A stretch of 26,553 nucleotides of DNA from CAZSSM01 sp964609385 (GCA_964609385.1 CAZSSM010000091.1:1-26553), one strand, 5' to 3'; numbered from the stretch's first letter, positions 16,676-26,040 are shown. Notes: generated by a model not told the origin, from the letters alone. Made by a program: numbers and translations.

Positions 16676-17131
16676 TCAAGCGCGATAGGCCAAACCATCG
16701 GCGTAATCAGGATCGGTCGCCTCCGGTTTGGCGTGGACGTATCCGGGTCGAGACGTCCGAAATTCGGCCTCGCGTCCCGATGCTTTCAAGGCGAGGATTC
16801 CGCCGACGACGATCGCTATGCCCGAGAGCGTCTGAATGGACTCCCAGAACTCCTCGGCCCGATGCCCGAGAACGAGTTCGCCGACCAGCGCCAAGGCCAT
16901 GCCCCCGACCGGCACACCCGCCCCAATGGCCAAGGCGATCTGACGTGTTGTCAGGTCGCCGAATCTCGACGGACGGCGTCCCTGGTTCAGCGGCTGACCT
17001 ACCTCGAGCGCCCGCATCCGCTCGGCGTGCTCCAGGTCGCGGCGATGGCGGAGGTACTTCGTCACCAAGGCCGTCGGGACGATCACGATCGGGATCAACA
17101 TCCCGACGACCGGAATCAGCGCTTCGCTCAT
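16676..17131 (-). CDS. Small membrane protein of unknown function
   Basis: Encodes 151 residues from ATG 17131; an upstream in-frame start at 17221 adds 30 unconvincing residues. Residues 4-24 (ALIPVVGMLIPIVIVPTALV) form a TM, followed by a charged segment (KYLRHRRDLEHAERMRALE) that looks amphipathic and helical. Two more TM segments lie at about 64-88 and 100-116. The C-terminal ~35 residues are polar (PGYVHAKPEATDPDYADGL). The layout of one TM, a basic helix with an HAERMRALE stretch and then two TMs is one I recall from uncharacterised bacterial membrane proteins, without known function. The gene stands alone on the minus strand, between two glycosyltransferase genes. The coding frame is credible because its hydrophobic profile is continuous. 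Confidence 0.65.
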   Translation of the reverse strand: MSEALIPVVGMLIPIVIVPTALVTKYLRHRRDLEHAERMRALEVGQPLNQGRRPSRFGDLTTRQIALAIGAGVPVGGMALALVGELVLGHRAEEFWESIQTLSGIAIVVGGILALKASGREAEFRTSRPGYVHAKPEATDPDYADGLAYRA

Positions 17132-17710
17132 CGGATAGACTCTACCTGTACAGATCGTGTTGGCGAGACCGGATTGGGATCCTCGCAGTGGATGCCATTT
17201 GAGGATAGGGTCCGGTCCCAAGAGGAGTGTCCGCTAGATGGTGATTCGTCGACACAAACACGATCTTGGGATCGTTCCGGTTACACGCTCGGATAGGGGG
17301 CTGTTGAGCCGATTTACCAGGTCGCAAGCGTCCGACAGAACGGGCCAGGAGGGGTCTGACACCTTCTCGTCAATTGCGTGACGCATCGAAGATCTCGCGA
17401 ACTAAAGGCGATGTACGGTGTCTCCAAAACCTCCAGCATCGCACAGTTGGGGACCGGTGACCGATCCGCTCTCATCCAGCTCGTCTCGCTGAAGCGTCGT
17501 GTCGCTGATTCGATCGAGATCGGTTCGGCTCGCTGGCCCTTCGGCTTTTCTGTGAGCCGATTCGTCGGGGGACGTCTTGTCCGGTTGACGTCCAGGGCTT
17601 CCGACTCACGACTGTCGTCATAAGGGCGCCATTACGTCCCGGTCAGGACCGGGGTCGCTGATGGGCGTCGAGACCATCAAGCCCCATGGATTGGATTGAG
17701 GGACGCCGTT
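17132..17710. other. 579-base gap before the GT4 gene
   Basis: The gap separates the divergent small membrane gene and the GT4 gene and must contain both promoters. A short plus-strand frame (17378-17623) has no family resemblance or ribosome-binding site and is not annotated. A perfect inverted repeat (CCCGGTC/GACCGGG, 17638-17653, 2-base centre) lies 57 bases before the GT4 start and could be an operator or chance. No RNA gene is recognised. Confidence 0.45.
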
Positions 17711-18985
17711 ATGTCTGGAAGCGCTTCCCCCATCGAGGTGGACCATCGCGGATCGTCTGTGGCCGGGCGCCCCATACCTCGGTCCAGGTCGGGGGTCAGC
17801 CGAAAAGGCATGGTTGAGAGAGGGCGTCAGCCTCGAATCTTGCTAGTCACTTCGTTCGAGGTGCCCGGCGACTACGACGGGACGTCGATGCTGCCGATCA
17901 AGATCCTCCGCGCATTGCGAGGTCGCGGGATCCCGGCGGCCATCGCTCATTTCCGGGCCCGGTCCCCTTGGGGGCGATTCCGCGTCGATTCGTTCGAAGG
18001 GGCGCCCCTATTCCACGTCCCGGTGGCCGACTGGTATGGCGGGCTCCGCAAGATCCATCGCCACTTCGCCTTCGATCTCGTCCATGCACAGCACTATGGC
18101 GGCGCAACGCGGAGCTATCCGGCCTGTTGTCGCGACGCGGTGCCGATGGTCTACGAGATCCACTCGCTGCTGGGCGACGAGGTGGCACGTGATCGGCTGG
18201 GTCGTGGTCCGAAATTCCGGGCGTACATGGCTTTGGAGCGCCGAGTGTTCCAACGTGCTGAGGCCGTCATCGTGCTCGGCCGGCCGGTCCAACAGGTTGT
18301 TGTCGAGGAGAAGGGGGTGCCCGAGGATCGGGTTCACGTCATCTATCCCGGAATCGATCTGGGCGAGTTCGACCGTCCGTCGAACCCGTTAACGATTCCC
18401 GGAGTCGAACCAAGCCATCGTATCATTATGTATGTGGGGAATGTCGAACATCCCAATCAGGGGGTCTCGAGGCTCATCGACGCGCTACCGTCGGTCTTCG
18501 CCGAGCGCCCGGAGGCGCGTTGCGTGCTGGTGGGCGGGCCAGGCGACGTCGGCCGGGCGTATCGCGAACGGCTTGGGGACTGGGGCGATCGGCTGATCGT
18601 GCTCGAGGGGCGAGGCCCCGACCAGGTCGTCGACCTGACACGACGCGCCGATGTGCTGGTCCATCCCCGCTTGGCCTGCCGAGAGAACTATTCGGTCCAG
18701 AGCAAGCTGGCAGTCTACTTGGCCGCCGGCCGCCCGATCGTGGCGACCGATTTCGGCGACTACCGGGACCTGCTCGGACGGACCGCTGCCGGATTGCTCT
18801 GCGACCAGTCGACGGAGGGACTCGCCTCGTCGATCCTGCGCGTCCTCGATGATCCCACGCTGGCCGCTCGCCTTGCCGGGGCGACCCGAGCGGTCGCGCG
18901 CGAGCACTTTGGCATGGACCGAAACGTCGACCGCTACCTTGACGTCTACCGCGCTGTGTTGTCGGGACATGCCCAGGGGTCTTGA
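17711..18985 (+). CDS. GT4-family glycosyltransferase (group 1)
   Basis: Encodes 424 residues from ATG 17711, with GAGGGA seven bases upstream; TTG 17696 is an alternative. A disordered ~40-residue N-terminus precedes the GT-B fold: RILLVTSFEVPGDYDGTS (N-terminal donor/acceptor loop), HAQHYGGA, YEIHSLLGDE, VIYPGIDLGEFDRP linker, MYVGNVEHPNQGVSRLIDAL (start of the C-terminal Rossmann domain), and the nucleotide-sugar site SVQSKLAVYLAAGRPIVATDFGDYRDLL. In this motif the second Glu of the EX7E signature is replaced by Lys-Leu-type sequence, as in many GT4 members. Such enzymes act in the cytoplasm, transferring a sugar from a nucleotide donor to a lipid or polysaccharide precursor. Substrate is unknown. 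An alternative start at 17810 would trim the disordered N-terminus. Confidence 0.85.
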   Translation: MSGSASPIEVDHRGSSVAGRPIPRSRSGVSRKGMVERGRQPRILLVTSFEVPGDYDGTSMLPIKILRALRGRGIPAAIAHFRARSPWGRFRVDSFEGAPLFHVPVADWYGGLRKIHRHFAFDLVHAQHYGGATRSYPACCRDAVPMVYEIHSLLGDEVARDRLGRGPKFRAYMALERRVFQRAEAVIVLGRPVQQVVVEEKGVPEDRVHVIYPGIDLGEFDRPSNPLTIPGVEPSHRIIMYVGNVEHPNQGVSRLIDALPSVFAERPEARCVLVGGPGDVGRAYRERLGDWGDRLIVLEGRGPDQVVDLTRRADVLVHPRLACRENYSVQSKLAVYLAAGRPIVATDFGDYRDLLGRTAAGLLCDQSTEGLASSILRVLDDPTLAARLAGATRAVAREHFGMDRNVDRYLDVYRAVLSGHAQGS

Positions 18986-18987
18986 AT

Positions 18988-19038
18988 TTGTTCGATTGAA
19001 GAACAACCGAGTCGGTGGGCCCCGGTTCTCGCGGGGCC
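18988..19038 (+). terminator. Two small hairpins after the GT4 gene
   Basis: TTGTTC/GAACAA (18988-19006) and GGCCCC/GGGGCC (19018-19038) form 6-base-pair stems immediately after the GT4 stop. No T run follows. They may end the GT4 transcript, or mean nothing; stems this short occur by chance. Confidence 0.3.
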
Positions 19039-19140
19039 ATCGCCCTCGTATGATGAGAAGCCTGGACGTCCCGAGTCGAACTGCGCCGTCCCGGTGTACG
19101 CGGTCCGGCCCACCAAAAAAGCACGCATCATATATAGAAC

Positions 19141-20706
19141 ATGCCCAAAATTCTGGTCGTTGATGATGAGCGAGCGGTCCGCCACTTCATTCGTCGGGTG
19201 CTGGACGACACGGGCTCGGAGTTCCTAGAGGCCGACGATCCTCAAGCTGGTCTGGACCTGACCCGCCAGGAGAAACCAGATCTGGTCTTCCTCGACGTGA
19301 TGCTGCCCAAGGTCTCGGGGATTCAGGTCCTCCGTGACATCCAGAAGATAGACGCCAAGCTTCCAGTGATCCTGGTCACCGCCAACGAGAGCAGCCTCGT
19401 GGCGATTGAAGCGATGGCTGCTGGAGCTTATGAGTATTTGGTCAAACCGCTCGACGCGTCGCAGATCCGTCAGTTGGCCCGCCAGGCCCTGGAGATGCGT
19501 CGGCTCATGAACGAGCCGGTCCAGATCCAGGCCTCGGGGCGGCGAACCTCGGATGAGGAAACTAGCTATGCTGATCAGGTAGCCCGGGGTGGTTCGTCGG
19601 CCAGCATGGTTGGCCGGAGCCCGGTTATGCTCAATGTCTACAAGGCGATCGGCCGCTCGGCGCCACTGGACGTGACGGTCCTGATCCGCGGTGAGAGCGG
19701 GACCGGCAAAGAGTTGGTCGCCCGCGCGCTCTATCACCACAGCGGACGGGCCGAGAAGCCCTACCTCGCCCTGAACTGCGCCGCGATCCCTGAGAATCTC
19801 TTGGAAAGCGAGCTGTTTGGTCATGAGAAGGGGGCTTTCTCCAGCGCGATGACTCGACGGATTGGCAAGTTCGAGCAATGCTCCGGCGGCACCATCTTTC
19901 TTGACGAAATCGGTGACATGTCGCTGCACTTGCAGAGCAAGATGCTTCGGTTACTCCAGGAGCAGACCTTTGAGCGGGTCGGCGGCAATCAAACGATCCA
20001 GACCGACGTTCGGATCTTAGCGGCGACGCATCGCGACCTCGAGCAGATGGTCGAGGACGGCGAGTTCCGCGAGGACCTCTTCTATCGACTCAATGCGGTC
20101 ACCATCTGGATCCCGCCGCTCCGCGAGCGGACCGAGGATCTGTTCCCGTTGATCGAGCATGGGTTGACCCGACTCAACAACGAATTGGGGAAGTCGGTCG
20201 AGGGGCTCACGCCACAGGCGGTCGACTGTTTGGTCAATCATCGATGGCCAGGCAACGTTCGCGAACTGCTCAACGCCCTCCGGCACGCGATGATCCAGGC
20301 CAATGGTACTGTACTGATCCCCGACTTCTTCCCCGAGTCGATCCGTCAAGGCAACGACTCGGCGTCGACCGACGAGCAATCGTCCGACGCAACGGTTGAG
20401 TCACAGCACGTCAGCAAAGGCGAAACGCTGGGGCGGCTCGATCGGTTCCTCGCCCAGCGAATCGATGAGGGAACCCAAGACCTCTACGAGGAGGCGCTGG
20501 AGATCTTCGAGAAATCCCTGCTGACCCACGTCCTGCGCCACACCTCGGGCAATCAGTCCCAGGCGTCGCGGATCCTGGGCATCTCACGCGGCAACCTCCG
20601 CTCCAAGATCAAGGCGCTAGACCTTTCGATCGGCCGGATCACCCAGGAGGACGCCGACGAAACGTCGGATGGATCAGAGGCGACTTTCCCCAACCCTCGA
20701 GCTTGA
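19141..20706 (+). CDS. NtrC-family response regulator (sigma-54 activator type)
   Basis: Encodes 521 residues. A receiver domain spans residues 1-120: DD at 8-9, phosphoacceptor Asp52 (FLDVMLPK), Thr80 and Lys102 (VKP). A Walker A motif GESGTGKE (184-191) starts the AAA+ domain; Walker B is GTIFLDE (250-256), with arginine-finger region FREDLFYRL (309-317) and WPGNVREL (369-376). A Fis-type helix-turn-helix lies at about 472-492 (SQASRILGISRGNLRSKIKAL). The sigma-54 contact loop, normally GAFTGA, reads GAFSSA (231-236). NtrC proteins use ATP hydrolysis to open sigma-54 promoters after phosphorylation at the receiver. It is convergent with the hybrid kinase and may be its partner. No sigma-54-type -24/-12 element or strong ribosome-binding site is visible upstream. 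Confidence 0.92.
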   Translation: MPKILVVDDERAVRHFIRRVLDDTGSEFLEADDPQAGLDLTRQEKPDLVFLDVMLPKVSGIQVLRDIQKIDAKLPVILVTANESSLVAIEAMAAGAYEYLVKPLDASQIRQLARQALEMRRLMNEPVQIQASGRRTSDEETSYADQVARGGSSASMVGRSPVMLNVYKAIGRSAPLDVTVLIRGESGTGKELVARALYHHSGRAEKPYLALNCAAIPENLLESELFGHEKGAFSSAMTRRIGKFEQCSGGTIFLDEIGDMSLHLQSKMLRLLQEQTFERVGGNQTIQTDVRILAATHRDLEQMVEDGEFREDLFYRLNAVTIWIPPLRERTEDLFPLIEHGLTRLNNELGKSVEGLTPQAVDCLVNHRWPGNVRELLNALRHAMIQANGTVLIPDFFPESIRQGNDSASTDEQSSDATVESQHVSKGETLGRLDRFLAQRIDEGTQDLYEEALEIFEKSLLTHVLRHTSGNQSQASRILGISRGNLRSKIKALDLSIGRITQEDADETSDGSEATFPNPRA

Positions 20707-20724
20707 GGGAGGCGAGCCACCTCA

Positions 20725-23604
20725 TCAGAAAGCCCGCTCCAGGATCGCGATGAGTTGCTCGGAGAGGGGACGGAGCCGACCGATCTCCTCAAGCGTGGGC
20801 AACCGCCCGTGTTCGGCTCGATCCTCGATCTCAATGGCCCGTCGTTTCACTGGTGTCTCGCCGAAGTTGCCCACCAAACCCTTGAACTTATGCGCAGCGG
20901 CCCGCAACGCTGGGGCGTCACCCGACTTGGAAGCGACTTCCATCTCCTGGATCATCCCTGGGAAGTCGTCGATGAAGAACTGGATCATGTCGCGACAGAG
21001 CAGCCGATCGTGCTCGAACCGGCTGAGGATCTCGTCGCGATCGAGCACGAAGGGGTCGCGGGAGCGAGACGGTTGCGGGGTATCGTCCTGGCTCAGCCCT
21101 GAGCCATCGGACGACTCGACAGGATCGTAGTCGCTTCGAGGGTCGGCGTGAGGCAGGGCGTTTGATCCCGAACATCGATGCTGAGCGTCTCGTCCATGAC
21201 GCTCGACGGTCCGAAGGAGTTTGGTGATCTCCAAGGGTTTCGCCAAGTAGTCATCCATCCCGACCATCCGATAGTGTTGCCGACGATTGGTCGGGTCGTG
21301 CGCGGTCATCGCGATGATGGGCGTCCGATGGGCTTCTTCGGTCTCGTGGATCCGGATCAATCGCGTGGCCTGGACCCCGTCGAGGATCGGGAGTTGGATG
21401 TCCATGAGGATGACGTGGAATTCGCCGGAGCGGGCTCGTTCGACGGCCTCTTGCCCGTCCCCGACGACCTCAACGCGATGGCCGTGGCGGGTCAGAACCG
21501 TGCGGACCAGATTTTGACTGGCCGGGGTATCTTCGACGACCAAGACGTTCAACGGAGCCTCTAGCATATCGAAAGGTGATTGGTTTTCAGATTTGGTCTG
21601 GGTTGTTCCTTCGCCCCAGAGCACGGTCTGTAACGCCTCGACCGTCGCCTTTCGAGTGACCGGCTTATCCAAGATTTGGGCTGGAGCGATCGCATCCAGT
21701 CGAGGAATCAGATGCCGACGGTTCGCCAACGGTGACATTAAGAGAATGGGACAAGTAACGCCCTTGTCGTCGCGGATCCGCTCGATCATCTGAAGTCCAT
21801 CGGCGTCCGGCAACCCGACGTCGACGAGCAGGCAGGCAAACGGCTTGCGATCTTCATGAGTCTGTTGGAGGATCCGCATCGCCGCATCAGCGTCCGAGGA
21901 GACCTCAACGACCAGCCCTAGGTGAGACAACATCGCCTGAAGCATGGCGGAGTTGCTGGCATTGTCCTCGATGACCAGGACCCGGAGCCCGTCCAGTTCG
22001 GCGGCTGGCATACCCTCGGTCGGCGTCACCTGTCTTGGCTTCGATAGCGGGATGGTGAAACGGAACGTGCTCCCAGATCCTGGCTGGCTCTCGACCCGCA
22101 GCTCACCTCCCATCATCCGAACCAACTGTCGAGCAATTGTCAGACCCAGGCCGACCCCGCCTTGCCGACGTGTGATCCAGCGGTCGACCTGCGTGAACGG
22201 CTCGAAGATTTCGTTGAGCTTCTCAGGAGGGATTCCGATCCCCGTGTCGATGACGGCGAAATTGACTCGGAACCGTTCCGAGGCGATATCGTCCACGTCG
22301 ATCCGCAGGAGGACCTCACCACGTTCGGTATATTTGATGGCATTGGTAAGGAGGTTACTCAGCACCTGTCGGATGCGCAACTCATCGCCGATGACAACCT
22401 CGGGCAGGTGAAAGTCTGCGTCCAGGATGATTTCGACGTCGCGGTTCCCCGTCCGCAGGGCGACCGAACGGACTAATTGCTCCAGCATCGTCCGGATCGC
22501 AAACTCCGATGGATCAAGAGCGGCCTGACTCGACTCGATCGAAGCGTGGTCGAGCAAGTCGTTGACGAGATCTAATAAGACCTGGCTTGATTCGGCAACC
22601 GTCTCGAGCGACGCGCGAGTGTTTGCTGGAAGCGATTCTTCCATAGTGAGTTGAGTCATGCCCATAATTGCATTGAGCGGCGTGCGTAACTCATGGCTGA
22701 CCTTGGCCAGGAACAACGTCTTGGCTTGGCTGGAGCGTTCGGCCAACTCTTGCGCACGCTCGGCCGACTCTTTGGCCTGGAGCAACTCGCGCTCGATCCG
22801 TTTCCGTTCGGTCAGGTCGAGTACGAACGATGTTGTCAGCAAGCCAGTCTCGTCCAATCGCAACGAGCTGACGTAGACCGGGACCGTCGATCCATCGCGG
22901 CGTCGCCAGACCGCCTCGTATGGTCGGCATCGGCCCTGAGTCCAAATCTGTCCGTAGGCTTCTTCGAGGGTTCGGTGACCGGTGGTGGTCACTAATCCAC
23001 GCTCATCAAGCCGTCCCGACTCTAGATCCGAACGATCAGCGCGGATCAAATCGAGAAACGCGTCGTTGGCCTCGAAGATCCGCGTCCCCTCGTGGTGATC
23101 GGTAGTATAGACGCCAATCAAACCGGACTCGATGAGCCGCTGAAACCTCGACTCGCTTTCCCAATGTGCCTGAAGCGACTCGCGCGCATGCACCATCGAG
23201 TTGTTCGCGGTCCGGCGGATCCGGTGAAAACGCTCGCAAAGCACCACGATCAGGATGCCCTGCAGGTTGAACAGAATGAAGTCGATTGCTGCGCCGACAT
23301 CATCGATAGTCGGGAGAAACTTTGGTTCGACAAAGAAGAAGGAACCTACAGCGCTGGAGAGCACCAAAGCAAAAATGCCCGGACCGAATCCACTGCTCCA
23401 AGCACTGACCATGACCGCCGCCGAGAACAGAAGATAGGGGGCCTGGTCGTTGGCAATTCTGAGGTCCAATAGGAGCTTGACGGCGAATGCGAGGAGAACT
23501 GTTAGCCCCGACAGACCATAGCCCATCAATGTAGACTGGAGGCTGGGGACCGATCCCATTGAGACGATCCCCTGCTCGTTGGGGTCAACCAACGTCTCGG
23601 ACAT
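20725..23604 (-). CDS. Hybrid sensor histidine kinase (DUF4118-PAS-HisKA-HATPase-REC-REC-HPt)
   Basis: Encodes 959 residues, with GGAG nine bases before ATG 23604. Membrane segments in residues 30-125 resemble the DUF4118/KdpD-type four-helix sensor (LSGLTVLLAFAVKLLLDL; ILFNLQGILIVVLCERF). A PAS domain lies at about 150-268. The HisKA dimerisation domain holds His304 in KVSHELRTPLN, and the ATPase has N421 and DTGIGIPP (453-460). The first receiver domain (about 540-660) has Asp595 and Lys647; the second (about 685-805) has Asp735 and a complete LVVEDT core. An HPt domain at the end (about 850-959) carries His905 in AAHKFKGLVGN. The order suits an internal His-Asp-His relay ending at a separate response regulator. 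The convergent NtrC-like protein is a candidate output, though no proof exists. The stop is 18 bases from the NtrC stop. Confidence 0.92.
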   Translation of the reverse strand: MSETLVDPNEQGIVSMGSVPSLQSTLMGYGLSGLTVLLAFAVKLLLDLRIANDQAPYLLFSAAVMVSAWSSGFGPGIFALVLSSAVGSFFFVEPKFLPTIDDVGAAIDFILFNLQGILIVVLCERFHRIRRTANNSMVHARESLQAHWESESRFQRLIESGLIGVYTTDHHEGTRIFEANDAFLDLIRADRSDLESGRLDERGLVTTTGHRTLEEAYGQIWTQGRCRPYEAVWRRRDGSTVPVYVSSLRLDETGLLTTSFVLDLTERKRIERELLQAKESAERAQELAERSSQAKTLFLAKVSHELRTPLNAIMGMTQLTMEESLPANTRASLETVAESSQVLLDLVNDLLDHASIESSQAALDPSEFAIRTMLEQLVRSVALRTGNRDVEIILDADFHLPEVVIGDELRIRQVLSNLLTNAIKYTERGEVLLRIDVDDIASERFRVNFAVIDTGIGIPPEKLNEIFEPFTQVDRWITRRQGGVGLGLTIARQLVRMMGGELRVESQPGSGSTFRFTIPLSKPRQVTPTEGMPAAELDGLRVLVIEDNASNSAMLQAMLSHLGLVVEVSSDADAAMRILQQTHEDRKPFACLLVDVGLPDADGLQMIERIRDDKGVTCPILLMSPLANRRHLIPRLDAIAPAQILDKPVTRKATVEALQTVLWGEGTTQTKSENQSPFDMLEAPLNVLVVEDTPASQNLVRTVLTRHGHRVEVVGDGQEAVERARSGEFHVILMDIQLPILDGVQATRLIRIHETEEAHRTPIIAMTAHDPTNRRQHYRMVGMDDYLAKPLEITKLLRTVERHGRDAQHRCSGSNALPHADPRSDYDPVESSDGSGLSQDDTPQPSRSRDPFVLDRDEILSRFEHDRLLCRDMIQFFIDDFPGMIQEMEVASKSGDAPALRAAAHKFKGLVGNFGETPVKRRAIEIEDRAEHGRLPTLEEIGRLRPLSEQLIAILERAF

Positions 23605-23658
23605 TACGAGAGCTCCAGGGCAAAAACTTCCCCCGGTGACTGAGGGATGGCCATGTGC

Positions 23659-23865
23659 TTATCGGGTCAGCTTCCCACGATCACCCGAAAAGTGGTCTCG
23701 ATCCGATACCATTTGGATTTGTTGACTAAACAAGCCTTCCGACTTAATCATGGCGAAACAGCTCAGGAATACCAGGCTGGAGATCACGATGAGTGCCAGG
23801 CCGATCCCCAAGCACCGTCGCCAGCCCGACATGATTGATTTCGGTAGCCATGAGCGTGAAATCAT
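23659..23865 (-). CDS. Possible small single-TM membrane protein upstream of the hybrid kinase
   Basis: Encodes 68 residues from ATG 23865, directly preceded by a G-rich GGGCGGGAG. A strong TM segment lies at about residues 18-42 (CLGIGLALIVISSLVFLSCFAMI), after a basic SWLPKSIMSGWRR. The tail is polar. The gene lies 54 bases upstream of the hybrid kinase in the same direction, so they may be co-transcribed, and the TM protein could modulate or accompany the sensor. The frame extends further upstream to 24024 without domain support. It has no family I recognise and could be spurious. Confidence 0.45.
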   Translation of the reverse strand: MISRSWLPKSIMSGWRRCLGIGLALIVISSLVFLSCFAMIKSEGLFSQQIQMVSDRDHFSGDRGKLTR

Positions 23866-24380
23866 CTCCCGCCCGTGATCGCTCAATTTAGAAGGAATCC
23901 AACTATGAACGAGTTTAGGCAAGGACCCAAAATGATTCACGGTCAATGGAGAGGCCGACGGTTTAAAGAGTCGTCCCCGTTCCTCATGAGGATCAGAGCG
24001 ATCACGTCCCCAGTGTATTTGCATCGACTTCGCGCTGACCCTCGTGCGATGTTCGGATTGCTTTCCATGGCATCACCAGACGATTCGCGATTTGATCAAC
24101 CGAACTTAGAGGCGGAATCCACTCAACGAGATCGATATGGAAAGCTCCGCCCCAACAACTTTTGCCATTTGGCATTCCTGATCTCCTCCCCACAACGGAT
24201 CGCGTCGCTTTGAACAATCCTGTTCATCGACGTTTTCCGTGTAGAGCGGAGATGACGAGAGGCCGTTGCACAAGCACACCGACCTCTTTCTGAGGTTGGA
24301 ACATAGATGCGGGGGGAAGGAGAAAGTCCGACCGATTTGGTTTTGTTCGACCCCTTCGCGGTTGTGTCCTATGAAGCAGT
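23866..24380. other. 515-base region without recognised gene
   Basis: Both strands hold only frames without recognisable motifs. One of 112 residues on the plus strand (23875-24213) has mixed, low-quality composition and no ribosome-binding site. A GGAAGGAG sequence at about 24314 is unaccompanied by a good reading frame. The region probably contains the promoter of the hybrid-kinase transcript and the 3' end of the PH-domain transcript. No RNA gene is seen. Confidence 0.4.
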
Positions 24381-24932
24381 TTACTGTCGCTCGCGAATCA
24401 TCGCGACGACCTTATCGGGATCGGGGATCGCCTTTATCTGAATCTCAAGGGTATCCTGACCGGCGCTAGAGATGGCGAGGTCGCCGATTCCCAGGAGTCG
24501 TGCTGGGATCGACTGATCGACCTGGATGTTGCGGACGTCGTCGTGCTGGACCTCGCTGGTCCGCTTCGAAATGATCCCGTCGCGGAGAATCGTTCGCTTC
24601 GAGGTCACCGTCATCTTGTGAAAGACCGACTGGAGCCAGCGGATCAACAGATAGATTCCGCCCAGCGCGACGAAGGTCAGGCTAAGCGTCGCCTTACCAG
24701 GCGCCCCGGCGATCAGGAAGGTGATCATGCCGATCGTCCCGGCTATCATGAGCAGGATCGCCAGGATTCCCGTCAGCGGGTAGCGGCGGAGGACTGCCGG
24801 ATGCAAGATGATTAGGACGTGCTCGCTGCTTTCCTTAGCCTGGGAATCCGACGAATCTTTCAATTCATCAACGGCAGAGTCGGGAGCTTGAGCTTCTTCG
24901 TGCAGAACAACGTTCGTCGGGTTGGTCGACAT
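24381..24932 (-). CDS. PH-domain membrane protein (bacterial PH_2/DUF304-like)
   Basis: Encodes 183 residues with a good GGAG site before ATG 24932. An acidic, disordered N-terminus (1-36) is followed by two TM segments (about 51-76 and 81-100), then a C-terminal bacterial PH-like domain (about 104-180) beginning FHKMTVTSKRTILRDGIISKRTSEVQHDDVRNIQVDQSI-like text. The TSKR...GIISKRTSEVQHDDVRNIQV pattern is typical of the bPH_2 family. These proteins are membrane-anchored with unknown ligand and are often tied to envelope stress or membrane-associated complexes. It follows a small coiled-coil membrane protein gene on the same strand, 178 bases away, so co-regulation is possible. Confidence 0.8.
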   Translation of the reverse strand: MSTNPTNVVLHEEAQAPDSAVDELKDSSDSQAKESSEHVLIILHPAVLRRYPLTGILAILLMIAGTIGMITFLIAGAPGKATLSLTFVALGGIYLLIRWLQSVFHKMTVTSKRTILRDGIISKRTSEVQHDDVRNIQVDQSIPARLLGIGDLAISSAGQDTLEIQIKAIPDPDKVVAMIRERQ

Positions 24933-25110
24933 GGCTATCTCCTAATTTGACTGTGCTGCCAAAGATCGTTTCGAGTACGTTGATTGTGACTATGTTGGCG
25001 ATCAGCAACTAAGGGATACCGAACAGTCCAGATCGCCTTGTCATGAAGCGTCTCGGTGTGGCGAATCTAGCTGCCGACCCGAAGCCAGTCGGATCGTTTT
25101 CCTCAGGTCA

Positions 25111-25488
25111 TTAGATGTCTGACGCAGTCGATTCGTCCTGTTCATCCTCGTCGCCCGAGACAGCCCGCTCGATGCTCTGACCAGCTTCTTGAACGGCTGA
25201 CTCCGTGGACTCGGCCGCGTCGTCGAGAACTCGCTTCGATCCCTTGAGGACCTCATCAGCCTCCTGTTTGACCTTCTCAGCCGCCTCCCGCGACTTCTCC
25301 TTAACCTTCTCAACGTCGCTCCGGAACTCGTCCTTATCGATCGTCGCTTCGACTTGTGCATTGGCCCTCGAATCGTCTTCCGACGTGGTTGCATCCAGGT
25401 CCAACCAACCTTGCCAAACACTGATACCTAACACAGCAACGATCAGAACGAAGGTGACTGTTAACAGAACGTTCAGTACTTTAGCCAT
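25111..25488 (-). CDS. Small membrane-anchored coiled-coil protein
   Basis: Encodes 125 residues from ATG 25488, with an excellent AAGGAG site 8 bases upstream; the frame is open to 25677 but the upstream part has no support. A TM anchor at residues 4-25 (VLNVLLTVTFVLIVAVLGISVW) is followed by an acidic segment and a long charged helix (about 50-112: KVKEKSREAAEKVKQEADEV and similar) predicted as coiled coil or amphipathic helix. The tail is acidic (SGDEDEQDESTASDI). The composition resembles YtxH-like or apolipoprotein-like membrane-associated stress proteins, but no homology can be claimed. The domain probably lies on one face of the cytoplasmic membrane and may form oligomers. Confidence 0.7.
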   Translation of the reverse strand: MAKVLNVLLTVTFVLIVAVLGISVWQGWLDLDATTSEDDSRANAQVEATIDKDEFRSDVEKVKEKSREAAEKVKQEADEVLKGSKRVLDDAAESTESAVQEAGQSIERAVSGDEDEQDESTASDI

Positions 25489-26040
25489 CACGTTTCTCCT
25501 TCGGGACTCCCAAGCAGCCGCAACGCAGGTCGCGACCTGCTCAGCCATCCAATCCTTTGAGATGTCTTTCGGCATGCCTGCCATGACGGCCGAACGATCA
25601 TCTTTGCAGCAAACATCGTACCAAACCGATTCCTCTTCCCGGATCCCACTCGAAACCACGCTCCTCAAACAACCCAAACCTCATTTGGAATCGGCAAGTC
25701 GGCCAACCATTGCGGCATGGTCACCGCCTACCGATCGAAGGATCTATGGTGATCTCCCCCGAACCGTCATTGGTCAGAGAGCGGCCAGACGGAATGGCTT
25801 GGTCGGGTAATCCATACGCGCAAAATAAAATGTCGGCTGGGCGATCGCCAGGTTGATTATCTGGTCACCGGTCGGCACGACCTCTTGAACCTTTATCTTC
25901 CGAGTGTCCTCGTTGGCGCGTCGTTTGCACCTGTTTTCCAGTGGACTGAATCGAACCGCGCTTGCTCGCTCAAGATGTAGTTCGCGATGTCATCTGCCAA
26001 TGGACGAGTGTTTCTATCGATTGCACAGGAGAATCAACTG
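25489..26040. other. 552-base gap before the Dps gene
   Basis: Divergent intergenic region between the coiled-coil gene and the Dps gene, expected to hold both promoters. Frames crossing it on either strand continue from neighbouring genes or lack any recognisable feature. No clear -35/-10, RNA gene or strong repeat is seen. AT-rich text at 25820-25830 (CAAAATAAAATG) may be a promoter element, not proven. Confidence 0.4.

Noticed and set aside
17378..17623. An 81-codon frame in the gap before the GT4 gene
   Set aside because: It has no ribosome-binding site, no motif and unremarkable composition.
23875..24213. A 112-codon plus-strand frame upstream of the hybrid kinase
   Set aside because: No ribosome-binding site or domain, and a composition unlike that of the real genes here.
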